64,000 bases of DNA from Vibrio sp. STUT-A11 (lineage in GTDB: Bacteria; Pseudomonadota; Gammaproteobacteria; Enterobacterales; Vibrionaceae), in NCBI RefSeq assembly GCF_026000435.1, contig NZ_AP026764.1, positions 1,054,001 to 1,118,000 of the forward strand. The letters run 5' to 3'. The notes below the pieces were generated by a model. That model searched no databases. It saw only the letters and a program-made list of their open reading frames with translations, and was not told the origin of the DNA. Made by a program: the position numbers and the translations under genes. This document shows positions 1 through 7,981 of this stretch, piece by piece (positions within the stretch are counted from its first letter, which is position 1; each line of letters begins with the position of its first letter).

Positions 1-811
1 TGCTTTTCCAGCCAATACCGAATTCGACTTTTAGTGCTGGATTAAACGGTACGCAAACTAGTGGCTCATTTTCTTGCACTATTCGTCTCAGGCATGTGCT
101 AACTCCTGCCTCCTTTTTCACTAAGGCTTTCACGAGTTCGATTAAGTTGGTCTCAAAGCGTATATCTGGTTTTAAATTGTGCTTCCGGCAGTAACGACTG
201 ACGGCTTCACGCAGCAAATATCCTTCCCGAAACAGAATAAGCGGTTGCTCGCAGAATTGTTCCAGAGTTACGTTCGATAATTGGGCAAATGGGTGGCTCT
301 CATTAACGCAGGCAACGATTTCTTCAGGGCACAATGAGACGTATCTCAGTTGATCAACGGGTTTATCTGTGCGGACGAATGCCAAGTCTAAAGCGCCTTC
401 TAAAAGCATTTTTTCTAGTGTTGCTGTGCCGTGTTCCTGAACATGAATACGAATATTAGGGTAGGCTTGGTTAAAGGCTGACAGTGCTTCAGGGAAAAAA
501 TAAGACCCAAGCATTGCAGAAACACCAAAATCGATTTTGCCGCGTTCGAGCCCTTTCAGCTCATCCATTTCAATCTGGGCGAGTTCAACATCTTCCAGAA
601 TCCTGCGCGCATGGAACAGGAATCTCATGCCATCAGAGGTGAGCTGAATCTGTCTGCTGCTGCGATTGATCAACTTCAGACCGATTTCTTTCTCTAATTT
701 TTGCATGCTAACACTGAGTGCCGATTGGGCAATATCCAGTTGATCGGCTGTTTTGGTAAAGTTGCCGTTCTTAGCTAAAGCGACAAAGTACTGAAGACGT
801 TTGATGTCCAC
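1..811 (-). CDS. LysR-family transcriptional regulator, 3' end outside window
   Basis: At least 270 residues are present and the C terminus runs off the left edge. The N terminus is a LysR winged helix-turn-helix (residues about 1-60, with IAQSALSVSMQKLEKEIG as recognition region), followed by the substrate-binding domain (from about residue 90, starting GKIDFGVSAMLGSYFFP). Translation probably starts at GTG 809-811: a stop lies 15-20 nt upstream in frame, there is no in-frame ATG between, and a GGAAA lies about 8 nt before it. The effector domain closely resembles that of the LysR gene at 61674-62552 (shared MLGSY.FP and MLLEG blocks). Its divergent partner, normally a LysR target, is not obvious, because the next gene is on the same strand. 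Target unknown. Confidence 0.9.
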   Translation of the reverse strand, partial: MDIKRLQYFVALAKNGNFTKTADQLDIAQSALSVSMQKLEKEIGLKLINRSSRQIQLTSDGMRFLFHARRILEDVELAQIEMDELKGLERGKIDFGVSAMLGSYFFPEALSAFNQAYPNIRIHVQEHGTATLEKMLLEGALDLAFVRTDKPVDQLRYVSLCPEEIVACVNESHPFAQLSNVTLEQFCEQPLILFREGYLLREAVSRYCRKHNLKPDIRFETNLIELVKALVKKEAGVSTCLRRIVQENEPLVCVPFNPALKVEFGIGWKS

Positions 812-988
812 GTGACGTTTCCATGAGGTTTATGATGCGAACAAAACAGAATACAATATACATTCTGGCGATTGAAATATAGGCTACAATCACTTTTGGT
901 TATTAAGAAGAGAAAAGCAATTAAGAGAAGATTACGATCACAGTCTTAATGCTTCTGTTGTGAATTTTGACAAAATCCTAGGGCATAT

Positions 989-1312
989 CTACTGGCTGTC
1001 CCACATCACGTCACATTGGTCTTCAATGGCAGATTTGAGCAGTTCAACAAGTGGCATTGCTCTGTGACCTATCGATACGACCGGTTCTGATTGCTCGTCA
1101 TCATCATCATCTGCTTCTTGAACGGATTTATGCTCTGCTTCTGCTGCTTTGGTTAACGAAGCGGTTAATCTGGCGAGCGCTTCTGGCAGGTCTTGAGCTG
1201 AGATCGAACCGGGCACAGTACCGCTATGCCCCATCATCTTTATCATATTGAGGGCAATATCGCCGAACATGGTGATATTGGCATGGCTTTTACAGCGAAA
1301 GGTGATCAGCAT
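989..1312 (-). CDS. DUF1840 domain-containing protein
   Basis: A 107-residue protein of the DUF1840 family, recognised from the N-terminal pattern MLITFRCKSHANITMFGD and the following MMGHSGTVPG. An acidic run (DDDDDEQSE, about residues 68-76) sits in a linker before the C-terminal MPLVELLKSA helix; length is typical of the family. No signal peptide or membrane segment is visible, so it is probably cytoplasmic. Function is unknown. It stands alone between the LysR gene and an intergenic repeat-like element. Confidence 0.85.
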   Translation of the reverse strand: MLITFRCKSHANITMFGDIALNMIKMMGHSGTVPGSISAQDLPEALARLTASLTKAAEAEHKSVQEADDDDDEQSEPVVSIGHRAMPLVELLKSAIEDQCDVMWDSQ

Positions 1313-1341
1313 GGTTTACTCCGGTTTTTCCTAAATATGTT

Positions 1342-1503
1342 ATACCAATCGTAGCAAATAACTGGTTATTCTAGCTTGTTAAAATACTAGATAACAGCGT
1401 TAACATTTTTGATTGTAGAGTAACTACTTATCGAAAAATGTTGCCTTGTTCTCAAGCATTTTTCCTACGCTATTTCTGACCACTTACTTACTGTGATTGG
1501 TAT
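1342..1503. repeat. Intergenic repeat-like element with 9-bp terminal inverted repeats
   Basis: The segment is bounded by ATACCAATC (1342-1350) and its exact reverse complement GATTGGTAT (1495-1503), 162 bp in all, with no ORF. This end pair resembles short non-autonomous intergenic repeats that I recall as common in Vibrio genomes (family knowledge, not checked). Imperfect direct repeats flank it: CCGGTTTTTCCTAAATA at 1321-1337 and CCGGAGTTTACCTAAATA at 1516-1533. The rest of the 1313-1672 gap shows nothing else I can name. Confidence 0.5.
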
Positions 1504-1672
1504 TCGCCAGTTTAACCGGAGTTTACCTAAATAGTGGAATCAAATTTTTTGGGATCGGAAGACGCTTACGCTTTCCTGTCTAATCAAACAAGTTCTTCAG
1601 GAGTCTGCTGATAGGTTTTACTCTAAGCTAAGCTGACTTAAAAAGCTCACCGAAGCAGCAGGCTCAAAAAAT

Positions 1673-2704
1673 TTAGACTGAGAGAGCGGTACTTTGGTCG
1701 AACTCTTCAGTATCTATCTCAACTTGTTGAGCGACGTTGTAGCGCGTGCCGGAAACATTGTCATTGTTGATGAGCTGCCCCATTTTTTCTAACAGGTCGC
1801 TAGATAGGGTTACCGACGTTGCAGACACATTCTCGGTGAGATGGTCGATATTGGTGGTTCCCGGAATAACATGAATATGATCGTGTTGATCCAGTACCCA
1901 GCGCAGAACGATGCTAGCCAGACTCGCTTTACTTAGCTCAGTGTCAGACTCTTGCTCGATCAATTGCGCCAGTTGTGCCACCAGATGCTGGTTATGGGCA
2001 AAATGCTCATTATCGAATCGAGGCATGTTGCGACGGATATCTTTAGGCGTAAAATTCGTCGGGGAATCGATTTTACCCGTCAAAATTCCACGCCCTAACG
2101 GACTAAATGCAACAAACGCCGTCCCCAGTGCTTTACAAGTTTCCAGCACTTTGAACTCAGGGTTGCGAGTCCAGAGAGAATACTCGGATTGTACGGACGC
2201 AATTGGGTGGATTTGAGCAGCTTTTGTTATTGTCTCTGCGGATACTTCAGACAAACCGATTTCACGAATTTTGCCTTCTTTAACCAGTCTGCTTAGTTCG
2301 CCGACACTTTCTTCGATAGGGACGGTTTTGTCCCAGCGATGAAGGTAATAGAGGTCAATTACGTCCGTGTTTAGACGTTGTAAGCTACTTTCAATGTTTT
2401 TACGCAGCGCTTCAGGGCGACCATTGATCTCTTTCTTACCTTGTTCGTTAATGAACATGCCACACTTGCTGGCCAACAGATATTCATCTCTTCTATGCCC
2501 AACGGCTTTGGCCACCAGTTTTTCATTGGCACCGCCACCATATAATGTCGCGGTATCAAGATGGTTGTAACCAAGATCGAGGGCATGATTGAGTAAATGA
2601 ATACTCTGTTTCTCATCCGGTGGTGTGCCGTACGCATGAGACAGGTTCATACATCCCAGACCGACAGGGTTACATTGAAATTGGCCAATTTTGCGTTGTT
2701 GCAT
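1673..2704 (-). CDS. Aldo/keto reductase
   Basis: A 343-residue NADPH-dependent aldo/keto reductase of the YajO/Tas-like type, a (beta/alpha)8 barrel. The catalytic tetrad is visible: Asp and Tyr in LDTATLYGG, Lys in LASKCGM, His in YYLHRWD. ATG 2702-2704 is preferred over an upstream TTG that would overlap ligC, because AAGGAA lies just before it and the protein then begins MQQRKIG, as family members do. It begins 26 nt after ligC ends, so it is probably the last gene of a DUF1932-ligC-AKR operon. Substrate is unknown; an aromatic or ring-cleavage aldehyde is only a guess from context. Confidence 0.88.
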   Translation of the reverse strand: MQQRKIGQFQCNPVGLGCMNLSHAYGTPPDEKQSIHLLNHALDLGYNHLDTATLYGGGANEKLVAKAVGHRRDEYLLASKCGMFINEQGKKEINGRPEALRKNIESSLQRLNTDVIDLYYLHRWDKTVPIEESVGELSRLVKEGKIREIGLSEVSAETITKAAQIHPIASVQSEYSLWTRNPEFKVLETCKALGTAFVAFSPLGRGILTGKIDSPTNFTPKDIRRNMPRFDNEHFAHNQHLVAQLAQLIEQESDTELSKASLASIVLRWVLDQHDHIHVIPGTTNIDHLTENVSATSVTLSSDLLEKMGQLINNDNVSGTRYNVAQQVEIDTEEFDQSTALSV

Positions 2705-2730
2705 AGTAAGATTCCTTAGCTGTGTTGTCC

Positions 2731-3678
2731 TTAAATGAGCTGCTCTTCGATGCGGTGCAGTGTTTCCATCGCTGACAAGCATTGGCCAACACTAGAGTTC
2801 GGCTCTTTCCCAGTCTTAATCGCTTCGAAGAATTCACGGTCAATCAATTCAATACCGTTGTTTGACACAGTAACACCCGTCAAATCAATTTGGTTGTCAT
2901 AGCCGTCGTACAAATCATCGTAACGAGCAAGGAAAGTACCCTCATCACAGATGTAACGGAAGAACGTACCAAATGGCCCTTCGTTATTGAATGACAGAGA
3001 AAGCGTACAAATCGCGCCTGATGGCACCTTCATACCGATGCTCATGTCCATTGCGATGCCAAGATCAGGATGGATAGGGCCTTGCATGCCTTGAACTTGC
3101 GATGCGGTTTCGCCAGTTTGATATTGGAACAAATCCACTGTGTGACAAGCGTGGTGCCATAGCAGGTGATCGGTCCAGCTTCTTGGCTCGCCTTTCGCGT
3201 TGGTGTTGGTACGGCGGAAGAAGTATGTCTGCACATCCATTTGTTGGATGTTTAGCTCACCAGCCTGGATTTTGTTGTGAATCCATTGGTGGCTTGGGTT
3301 GAAACGGCGAGTGTGGCCAGCCATTGCAACTAAACCGGTTGCCTTTTGAGTCTCGACCACTTTGTAGCTGTCTTCGATGTTATCAGCCATAGGAATTTCG
3401 ACCAAAACGTGCTTGCCAGCTTCCATACACTGAATCGCCTGAGATGCGTGCACTTGAGTTGGCGTTGCTAAGATAACGGCATCAACATCGTCACGAACAA
3501 GTGCTTCTTCAAGCGTCGTCACACCTACAGCCTGTGAATCATACTCACTGATCAGAGCATCAAGCTTGTCTTGTTCTGGAGAAACCATAACTGATACGGT
3601 TACGTCGTCGATATTTTGGATGGCTTCTAAGTGCTTACGGCCAAAGGCACCAGTTGCACCAACTACACATACTTTCAT
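2731..3678 (-). CDS. ligC: 4-carboxy-2-hydroxymuconate-6-semialdehyde dehydrogenase
   Basis: A 315-residue Gfo/Idh/MocA-family oxidoreductase. It oxidises the protocatechuate 4,5-cleavage product (as the cyclic hemiacetal) to 2-pyrone-4,6-dicarboxylate with NAD(P)+. The Rossmann motif is GATGAFG near residue 8, and the C-terminal domain carries the LigC-type blocks HTRRFNPSHQWIHNKI and SWTDHLLWHHACHTVD; length equals sphingomonad LigC as I remember it. It lies between the DUF1932 dehydrogenase (23 nt gap) and an aldo/keto reductase (26 nt gap), divergent from ligJKUIAB, to which it supplies the missing dehydrogenation. The specific assignment is strong because the rest of the pathway is adjacent. 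Confidence 0.93.
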   Translation of the reverse strand: MKVCVVGATGAFGRKHLEAIQNIDDVTVSVMVSPEQDKLDALISEYDSQAVGVTTLEEALVRDDVDAVILATPTQVHASQAIQCMEAGKHVLVEIPMADNIEDSYKVVETQKATGLVAMAGHTRRFNPSHQWIHNKIQAGELNIQQMDVQTYFFRRTNTNAKGEPRSWTDHLLWHHACHTVDLFQYQTGETASQVQGMQGPIHPDLGIAMDMSIGMKVPSGAICTLSLSFNNEGPFGTFFRYICDEGTFLARYDDLYDGYDNQIDLTGVTVSNNGIELIDREFFEAIKTGKEPNSSVGQCLSAMETLHRIEEQLI

Positions 3679-3701
3679 AAATAATCCTTTATTACACTTG
3701 G

Positions 3702-4619
3702 TTAAGAGGAAAGGGTATCGTTTGATTGGATGGGTGACGCTGAGTGCTCCATCGTATTCAAAATTTGATTAGATAACTGTTCTAACGTTTGATTATCGAC
3801 AGTTACATTTACATCCGACATCCGTTGATGCCAGTTGATTGCGCCGCTCGACATACTGGTATCGATATCAAGTGAAGCAAGTGTCTCGACTACCGATTTA
3901 AGTTCTTCGCTTCGACGTTTCCCGTGGGTGAGCATTCTTTCCATATGGTAAACCGCCAATTGCGACAAATTAAATTGTGGGTAGCTCTTTTCCAGTGACT
4001 CAATCACATAGGGAGCGACCCCGGCACGATGAGCAGCAAGCATACATTCTGTTGTTAATGCTTCCAGACCTTTCACCATTGCTGAACGCAACATTTTTAT
4101 TTGTGAAGCATCGCCAACCTGCTCTGAAATCACGGTGACGTCAAAACCCAAATACTGCAATTGTGGTGCAACCAGAGTGGCTTTTTTTCCAGAAATGTAC
4201 AGTGGGATTGGCTTTGAATTCTCTTTTACCGGACTCATTATTGCAGCGTCAATATAGGCTGCGCCCTGAGACTCTACCAACGTTGCATTGTGTTTTTTTA
4301 CACTCGGAGCACAAGAGTTACAGTCAACGACAAACTGCTTTTCTGTTAGCGCACTACTGAGCGGTGCTAAAGCCAAGTTTGCCTGATCGGGTGTAACGAG
4401 AGAAAAAATAACCTGAGCGCCACAAACGGCTTGCTCTGGGTTAAACGCGCCATTGACCTGAAATTGGATGTAATCCATCAGTTTTGCTTCACGTGTAGCC
4501 TCATCGCGTGTTTTGATATCAAAAGCACTGATCACTTCCGGTGCATTATCACCAGCGATGCTGATAAGTGCTTGAGCGGCTTCACCGAAGCCAATAAATG
4601 CGGCGCGAGTTGTTTTCAC
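3702..4619 (-). CDS. NAD(P)-binding 6-phosphogluconate-dehydrogenase-like protein (DUF1932)
   Basis: A 305-residue protein with an N-terminal Rossmann domain (AAFIGFGEAAQALI near the start) and a C-terminal helical domain of the DUF1932 / 6PGDH-like type (about residues 185-265, with KMLRSAMVKGLEAL). The start is uncertain: GTG 4617-4619 puts the Rossmann strand at the N terminus, while ATG 4662-4664 or TTG 4707-4709 would add residues without a convincing ribosome site. It is first in an apparent operon with ligC and the aldo/keto reductase. No step of the known 4,5-cleavage pathway needs it, so its role is unassigned. Confidence 0.8.
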   Translation of the reverse strand: MKTTRAAFIGFGEAAQALISIAGDNAPEVISAFDIKTRDEATREAKLMDYIQFQVNGAFNPEQAVCGAQVIFSLVTPDQANLALAPLSSALTEKQFVVDCNSCAPSVKKHNATLVESQGAAYIDAAIMSPVKENSKPIPLYISGKKATLVAPQLQYLGFDVTVISEQVGDASQIKMLRSAMVKGLEALTTECMLAAHRAGVAPYVIESLEKSYPQFNLSQLAVYHMERMLTHGKRRSEELKSVVETLASLDIDTSMSSGAINWHQRMSDVNVTVDNQTLEQLSNQILNTMEHSASPIQSNDTLSS

Positions 4620-4731
4620 CTTTGATACCCGAATATGTTGCTTCACCGACAACGACTGTAACATTTGGATAAAAACACGAATAATCAAAAGATGATAAGA
4701 GGTATTCAATTTTGAGAAAGCGCTGCCCGAA

Positions 4732-5949
4732 TTAGCCTGACATTTTCAAGCCATTCTTACGCAGAAGCGATACGAAATGCGTCTGTACTGTGGTCGCGTA
4801 CCAGTTCTTACGCATGGTAAGGCCAATCGGTCTAGATTGCTGGCTACAATCAAAAGGTAAAATCGTAAAGTGGCCTTCGTCCAGTTCACGTTGAATTTGA
4901 TGTTGAGAAAGGACAGACAGGCGATCACTACCCAGTATCAATTCTTTTACAAGCATCTGCGAACTGGCTTCGACTAAACGTGTTGGGGGCTGTAATCCGC
5001 CATTGATAAAGAGGTCTTCAAACATCTTGCGTCCTGGCGTATTGGCGCTGGAGACTACCCAACTGGCTTGATGTAAATCCTGCAGAGTGACATTCGCTTT
5101 TTTGGATAGCGGGTGATCGTGGCGTGCAAAGACTTTGTTTTCGGATTCGAACAGGGTTTCCTGACGAATATCGGTACTCGGGATCGGAAATCGCAATGCG
5201 CCGATCAGTACATCGATTTCACCGTACTTTAAGTGGTTGAGCAAATCGGAGTAGGGGCCATCGATAACCTGAATCCGGCAGTCTGGATAGCTTTGGCTGA
5301 ATTCATTAATGGTAATAGGTAGCAAACAGGTACGAGCTAACGGCAGACAGCCCACTGTGATCACACTGTTATGACGGTCGCTAAGTGCGTCGATCTCTTC
5401 GATTCCTTGCTTTATTTCAACAAATGCGAGCTTACAAGCTTTGACGAGAGCGGTGCCGGCTTTACTTACGACAATACCATTACTGATTTTTTCGAATAGG
5501 GTGACATCTAAGATCTCTTCAAGATCTTTGGATGCGCGGTAAACGGAAGACTGGGATACCTCCAACAGGCGGCTGGCTTCGGTAAACCCCTGACCATCCG
5601 ACACGGCAACTAACGCCTTCAGGTGTGTCGACGTCATATTGTATAGAAATCGATGAACGTTGCTTTTGCGTTGCCCTTTGGCGATCTTGAGTGTCTCCGA
5701 AATCCCGTGTTCGATATGATCTAACGCCCTGTCTATACGAAACGCGAACGCTTTACCTTGCGGAGTCGGTGTCATGCCATCACTGGTACGTTCAAAAAGT
5801 TCACTGTGAATACTCTTTTCGAATTTTGAAATCGCTTGAGTGATGGCTGGTTGGGAGAGAAACACGGTCTCCGATGCCTTACTGATGCTGCCTGTTTTGA
5901 CGACTTCAGAAATGGCGCGTAAGTGCCGAATATTTGGGATGTTAAACAT
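4732..5949 (-). CDS. LysR-type regulator with two tandem helix-turn-helix domains
   Basis: 405 residues, about 100 longer than a normal LysR protein. Two separate LysR-type winged HTH domains are visible: residues about 8-67 (core SQPAITQAISKFEKSI) and about 108-166 (core SQSSVYRASKDLEEIL), each ending in the usual LFE(R/K) block. A single periplasmic-binding-like effector domain follows from about residue 195 (VITVGCLPLARTCLLP). It sits between the ligC operon and the divergent ligJ operon across a gap of about 1 kb, the classic position of a pathway activator. The likely effector is protocatechuate or a ring-cleavage product (inference). Confidence 0.88.
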   Translation of the reverse strand: MFNIPNIRHLRAISEVVKTGSISKASETVFLSQPAITQAISKFEKSIHSELFERTSDGMTPTPQGKAFAFRIDRALDHIEHGISETLKIAKGQRKSNVHRFLYNMTSTHLKALVAVSDGQGFTEASRLLEVSQSSVYRASKDLEEILDVTLFEKISNGIVVSKAGTALVKACKLAFVEIKQGIEEIDALSDRHNSVITVGCLPLARTCLLPITINEFSQSYPDCRIQVIDGPYSDLLNHLKYGEIDVLIGALRFPIPSTDIRQETLFESENKVFARHDHPLSKKANVTLQDLHQASWVVSSANTPGRKMFEDLFINGGLQPPTRLVEASSQMLVKELILGSDRLSVLSQHQIQRELDEGHFTILPFDCSQQSRPIGLTMRKNWYATTVQTHFVSLLRKNGLKMSG

Positions 5950-6145
5950 AAGACCGCCTGTAAATGAGCAATGTAATTATCAGTGTTGAATATGCAATTC
6001 GGAAAGCTGGTAACGCTGATGGGGCAACGATTCTAGAAGGCAAGCCCACATTAACTTTTCACTTATTTAGACATGTTTAAGCATAATGCTAAATGATTAG
6101 GTTACTTTTTTGTTTATAAATTGTGACGCCAATCTCCTATTTGAA

Positions 6146-6157
6146 ATTGTATACAAT
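6146..6157. promoter_or_regulatory. Perfect palindrome ATTGTATACAAT, candidate operator
   Basis: A 12-bp perfect palindrome lying 197 bp upstream of the LysR start and about 800 bp upstream of ligJ. TTGTATACAA-type palindromes are typical operators of GntR/FCD-family regulators (family knowledge), though no GntR gene is in the window. It could equally be part of a LysR autoregulatory site. Confidence 0.35.
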
Positions 6158-6742
6158 GGAGGGTGTTTATTTTTTATTTAATATTTCAACTCTATAAAAT
6201 TTGGTTTAATTTGTTGAATTTATGGATTTTATTTTTTATTGTTCTCAATTGATAATTATCCCTTTATCTAAAAATTGAATGGCACCTTCACTATATGAAT
6301 TATAGGTCGTCTTAGGGTGAGTGCTAGATTGTGGTGTCGTGAAAGCGATTTTTGTTATAAAACTAGTTGCATTTTTTGAGTAGGATTACTTAAGTATTTT
6401 TGTTGCGTTCTAGATCAGGCAATGATGACAATTTTCTAATTGAGTGTCGGAAACAAAAAGGTCTGTGACTCGCGATTTAAACTCAGCAATATCTCGCTAG
6501 CGATACTATTTAATTGATAGTTAAAGCTAATATTTAAACGTTCAGCAGCTCGTTATAAAAATATCGTAAGTGACCGAGACTGGCTTTAAAAAATAAACGG
6601 CGTTACATGGTAAGTACTCCAACTTTCAATAACCATAATTCCCCCTCCTTTATCTCGACCATTAAATAAAAAATTCATTTTTCTAACACCTGTTAACTTT
6701 TTCTAAATTTATGTATTTATTGATCTTTTATTGGTTTTTTGG

Positions 6743-6825
6743 ACGGTAAGGGTAAAGTTTCTATCTCAAAAACTTATACCGTAAAAATAAATTGAAATAG
6801 TCGAGTTGTTATCTCCGTCGGTATA
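6743..6825. promoter_or_regulatory. Cluster of CGGTAWA/TATACCG half-sites upstream of ligJ
   Basis: ACGGTA (6743-6748), TATACCG (6775-6781) and CGGTATA (6819-6825) form two overlapping inverted pairs, 135-220 bp before the ligJ start. The first two can also pair as an imperfect hairpin through AAGTTT/AAACTT. Repeated half-sites in this place suggest activator binding, possibly by the double-HTH LysR. The promoter itself was not located with confidence. Confidence 0.35.
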
Positions 6826-6959
6826 GTAGTTATACACAAGTGAATTCCAGATGCAGGATTCAAGTCGTGGTTGAATTTATCAGCCAAGACATTTTCACAG
6901 AACTAAGCATCTCGAGGTTATTTGAGTATAAAAACAAAACAACAGAAGGAATTGATGAG

Positions 6960-7970
6960 ATGATAATCGATTGCCACGGCCACTATACCACTACACCACC
7001 GCAAGTCGGTGATTACCGAGAAAGCCAAAAAGCAGCGGTAGCAAAAGATCCAAAATACGTTGGAGACAAAGGTACAATCAGTATTTCTGACGATGAGATT
7101 CGCGAAAGTATTGAAAATAACCAACTTCGTCTGCAAAAAGAGCGCGGAACCGATTTGACTATCTTCTCTCCTCGCGCAAGTTGGATGGGACACCACATTG
7201 GAAACGAGCATACTAGCCGCTTCTGGACAGAGCATCAAAATGATTTGATTCGTCGTGTGTGTGACCTATTTCCTAACAACTTCGCACCTGTTGCTCAACT
7301 TCCTCAGTCGCCGGGTGTGACGCCTTCTAAATCGGTACCCGAATTGGTTCGCTGTGTCGAAGAGATGGACTTTATCGGCTGTAACCTAAACCCAGATACC
7401 ACGGGCGGCTTCTGGAAAGATGCGTCTTTGGGTGACCGAGCGTTCTACCCACTTTACGAAAAAATGGTTGAGTTAGACGTTCCGGCGATGATCCACGTAT
7501 CTGCGGCGTGTAACTCTTGCTTCCATACCACTTCTTCACATTATCTGGGGGCGGATACCACGGCATTCCAACAGCTTCTGATGTCGGATGTATTTAAAGA
7601 TTTCCCTGAGCTGAAAATTATTATTCCTCATGGTGGTGGCGCAGTGCCTTACCACTGGGGACGTTTCCGCGGTATTGCACAAGACATGGGTCTTCCACCA
7701 TTAGAAGAGTCAGTTCTGAAGAACATCTACTTCGATACTTGTGTATACCACCAAAAAGGCATTGACCTACTACTGGATATTCTCCCTGCGGAAAACATTC
7801 TGTTTGCGTCTGAGATGATTGGTGCGGTACGTGGTATCGACCCAGAAAGTGGTCACTATTTTGATGATACCAAGCGTTACATCGATGCAAGCGACAAGGT
7901 CAACGACGAAGAGAAAGCGCTTATTTTTGAAGGCAACGCTCGTCGTGTATTCAGCCGTCTGAAGGCATAA
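6960..7970 (+). CDS. ligJ: 4-oxalomesaconate hydratase
   Basis: A 336-residue amidohydrolase-superfamily protein that hydrates 4-oxalomesaconate-type tricarboxylates to 4-carboxy-4-hydroxy-2-oxoadipate. The N terminus MIIDCHGHYTT gives His6 and His8; further metal or catalytic candidates are His179 (MIHVSAAC), His224 (IIPHGGGAVPYHWGR) and Glu285 (FASEMIGAVRG). All of these match LigJ. ATG 6960 has a good ribosome site (AAGGAA); an upstream in-frame GTG at 6840 would add 40 unconserved residues and is rejected. First gene of a six-gene operon. Confidence 0.94.
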   Translation: MIIDCHGHYTTTPPQVGDYRESQKAAVAKDPKYVGDKGTISISDDEIRESIENNQLRLQKERGTDLTIFSPRASWMGHHIGNEHTSRFWTEHQNDLIRRVCDLFPNNFAPVAQLPQSPGVTPSKSVPELVRCVEEMDFIGCNLNPDTTGGFWKDASLGDRAFYPLYEKMVELDVPAMIHVSAACNSCFHTTSSHYLGADTTAFQQLLMSDVFKDFPELKIIIPHGGGAVPYHWGRFRGIAQDMGLPPLEESVLKNIYFDTCVYHQKGIDLLLDILPAENILFASEMIGAVRGIDPESGHYFDDTKRYIDASDKVNDEEKALIFEGNARRVFSRLKA

Positions 7971-7981
7971 GGATTAATATT

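Larger units (their letters stand above)
5950..6959. promoter_or_regulatory. AT-rich 1-kb divergent regulatory gap between LysR and ligJ
   Basis: No credible gene is present on either strand in this strikingly AT-rich stretch. Visible sites are the 12-bp palindrome ATTGTATACAAT (6146-6157), the 10-bp palindrome TCGCTAGCGA (6494-6503), and a group of CGGTAWA/TATACCG half-sites (6743, 6775 and 6819). The ligJ ribosome site (GAAGGAATTGATGAG) closes it. It must carry the promoters of both operons, but is far longer than a LysR promoter needs. Confidence 0.55.

Noticed and set aside
1051..1251. His- and Leu-rich frame with a CATCATCATCATC run
   Set aside because: The run is simply the complement of the Asp-rich linker codons of the DUF1840 gene.
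6840..6959. 40-residue N-terminal extension of LigJ from GTG 6840
   Set aside because: The extension lacks family similarity and a ribosome site, whereas ATG 6960 has both a good site and the conserved N terminus.
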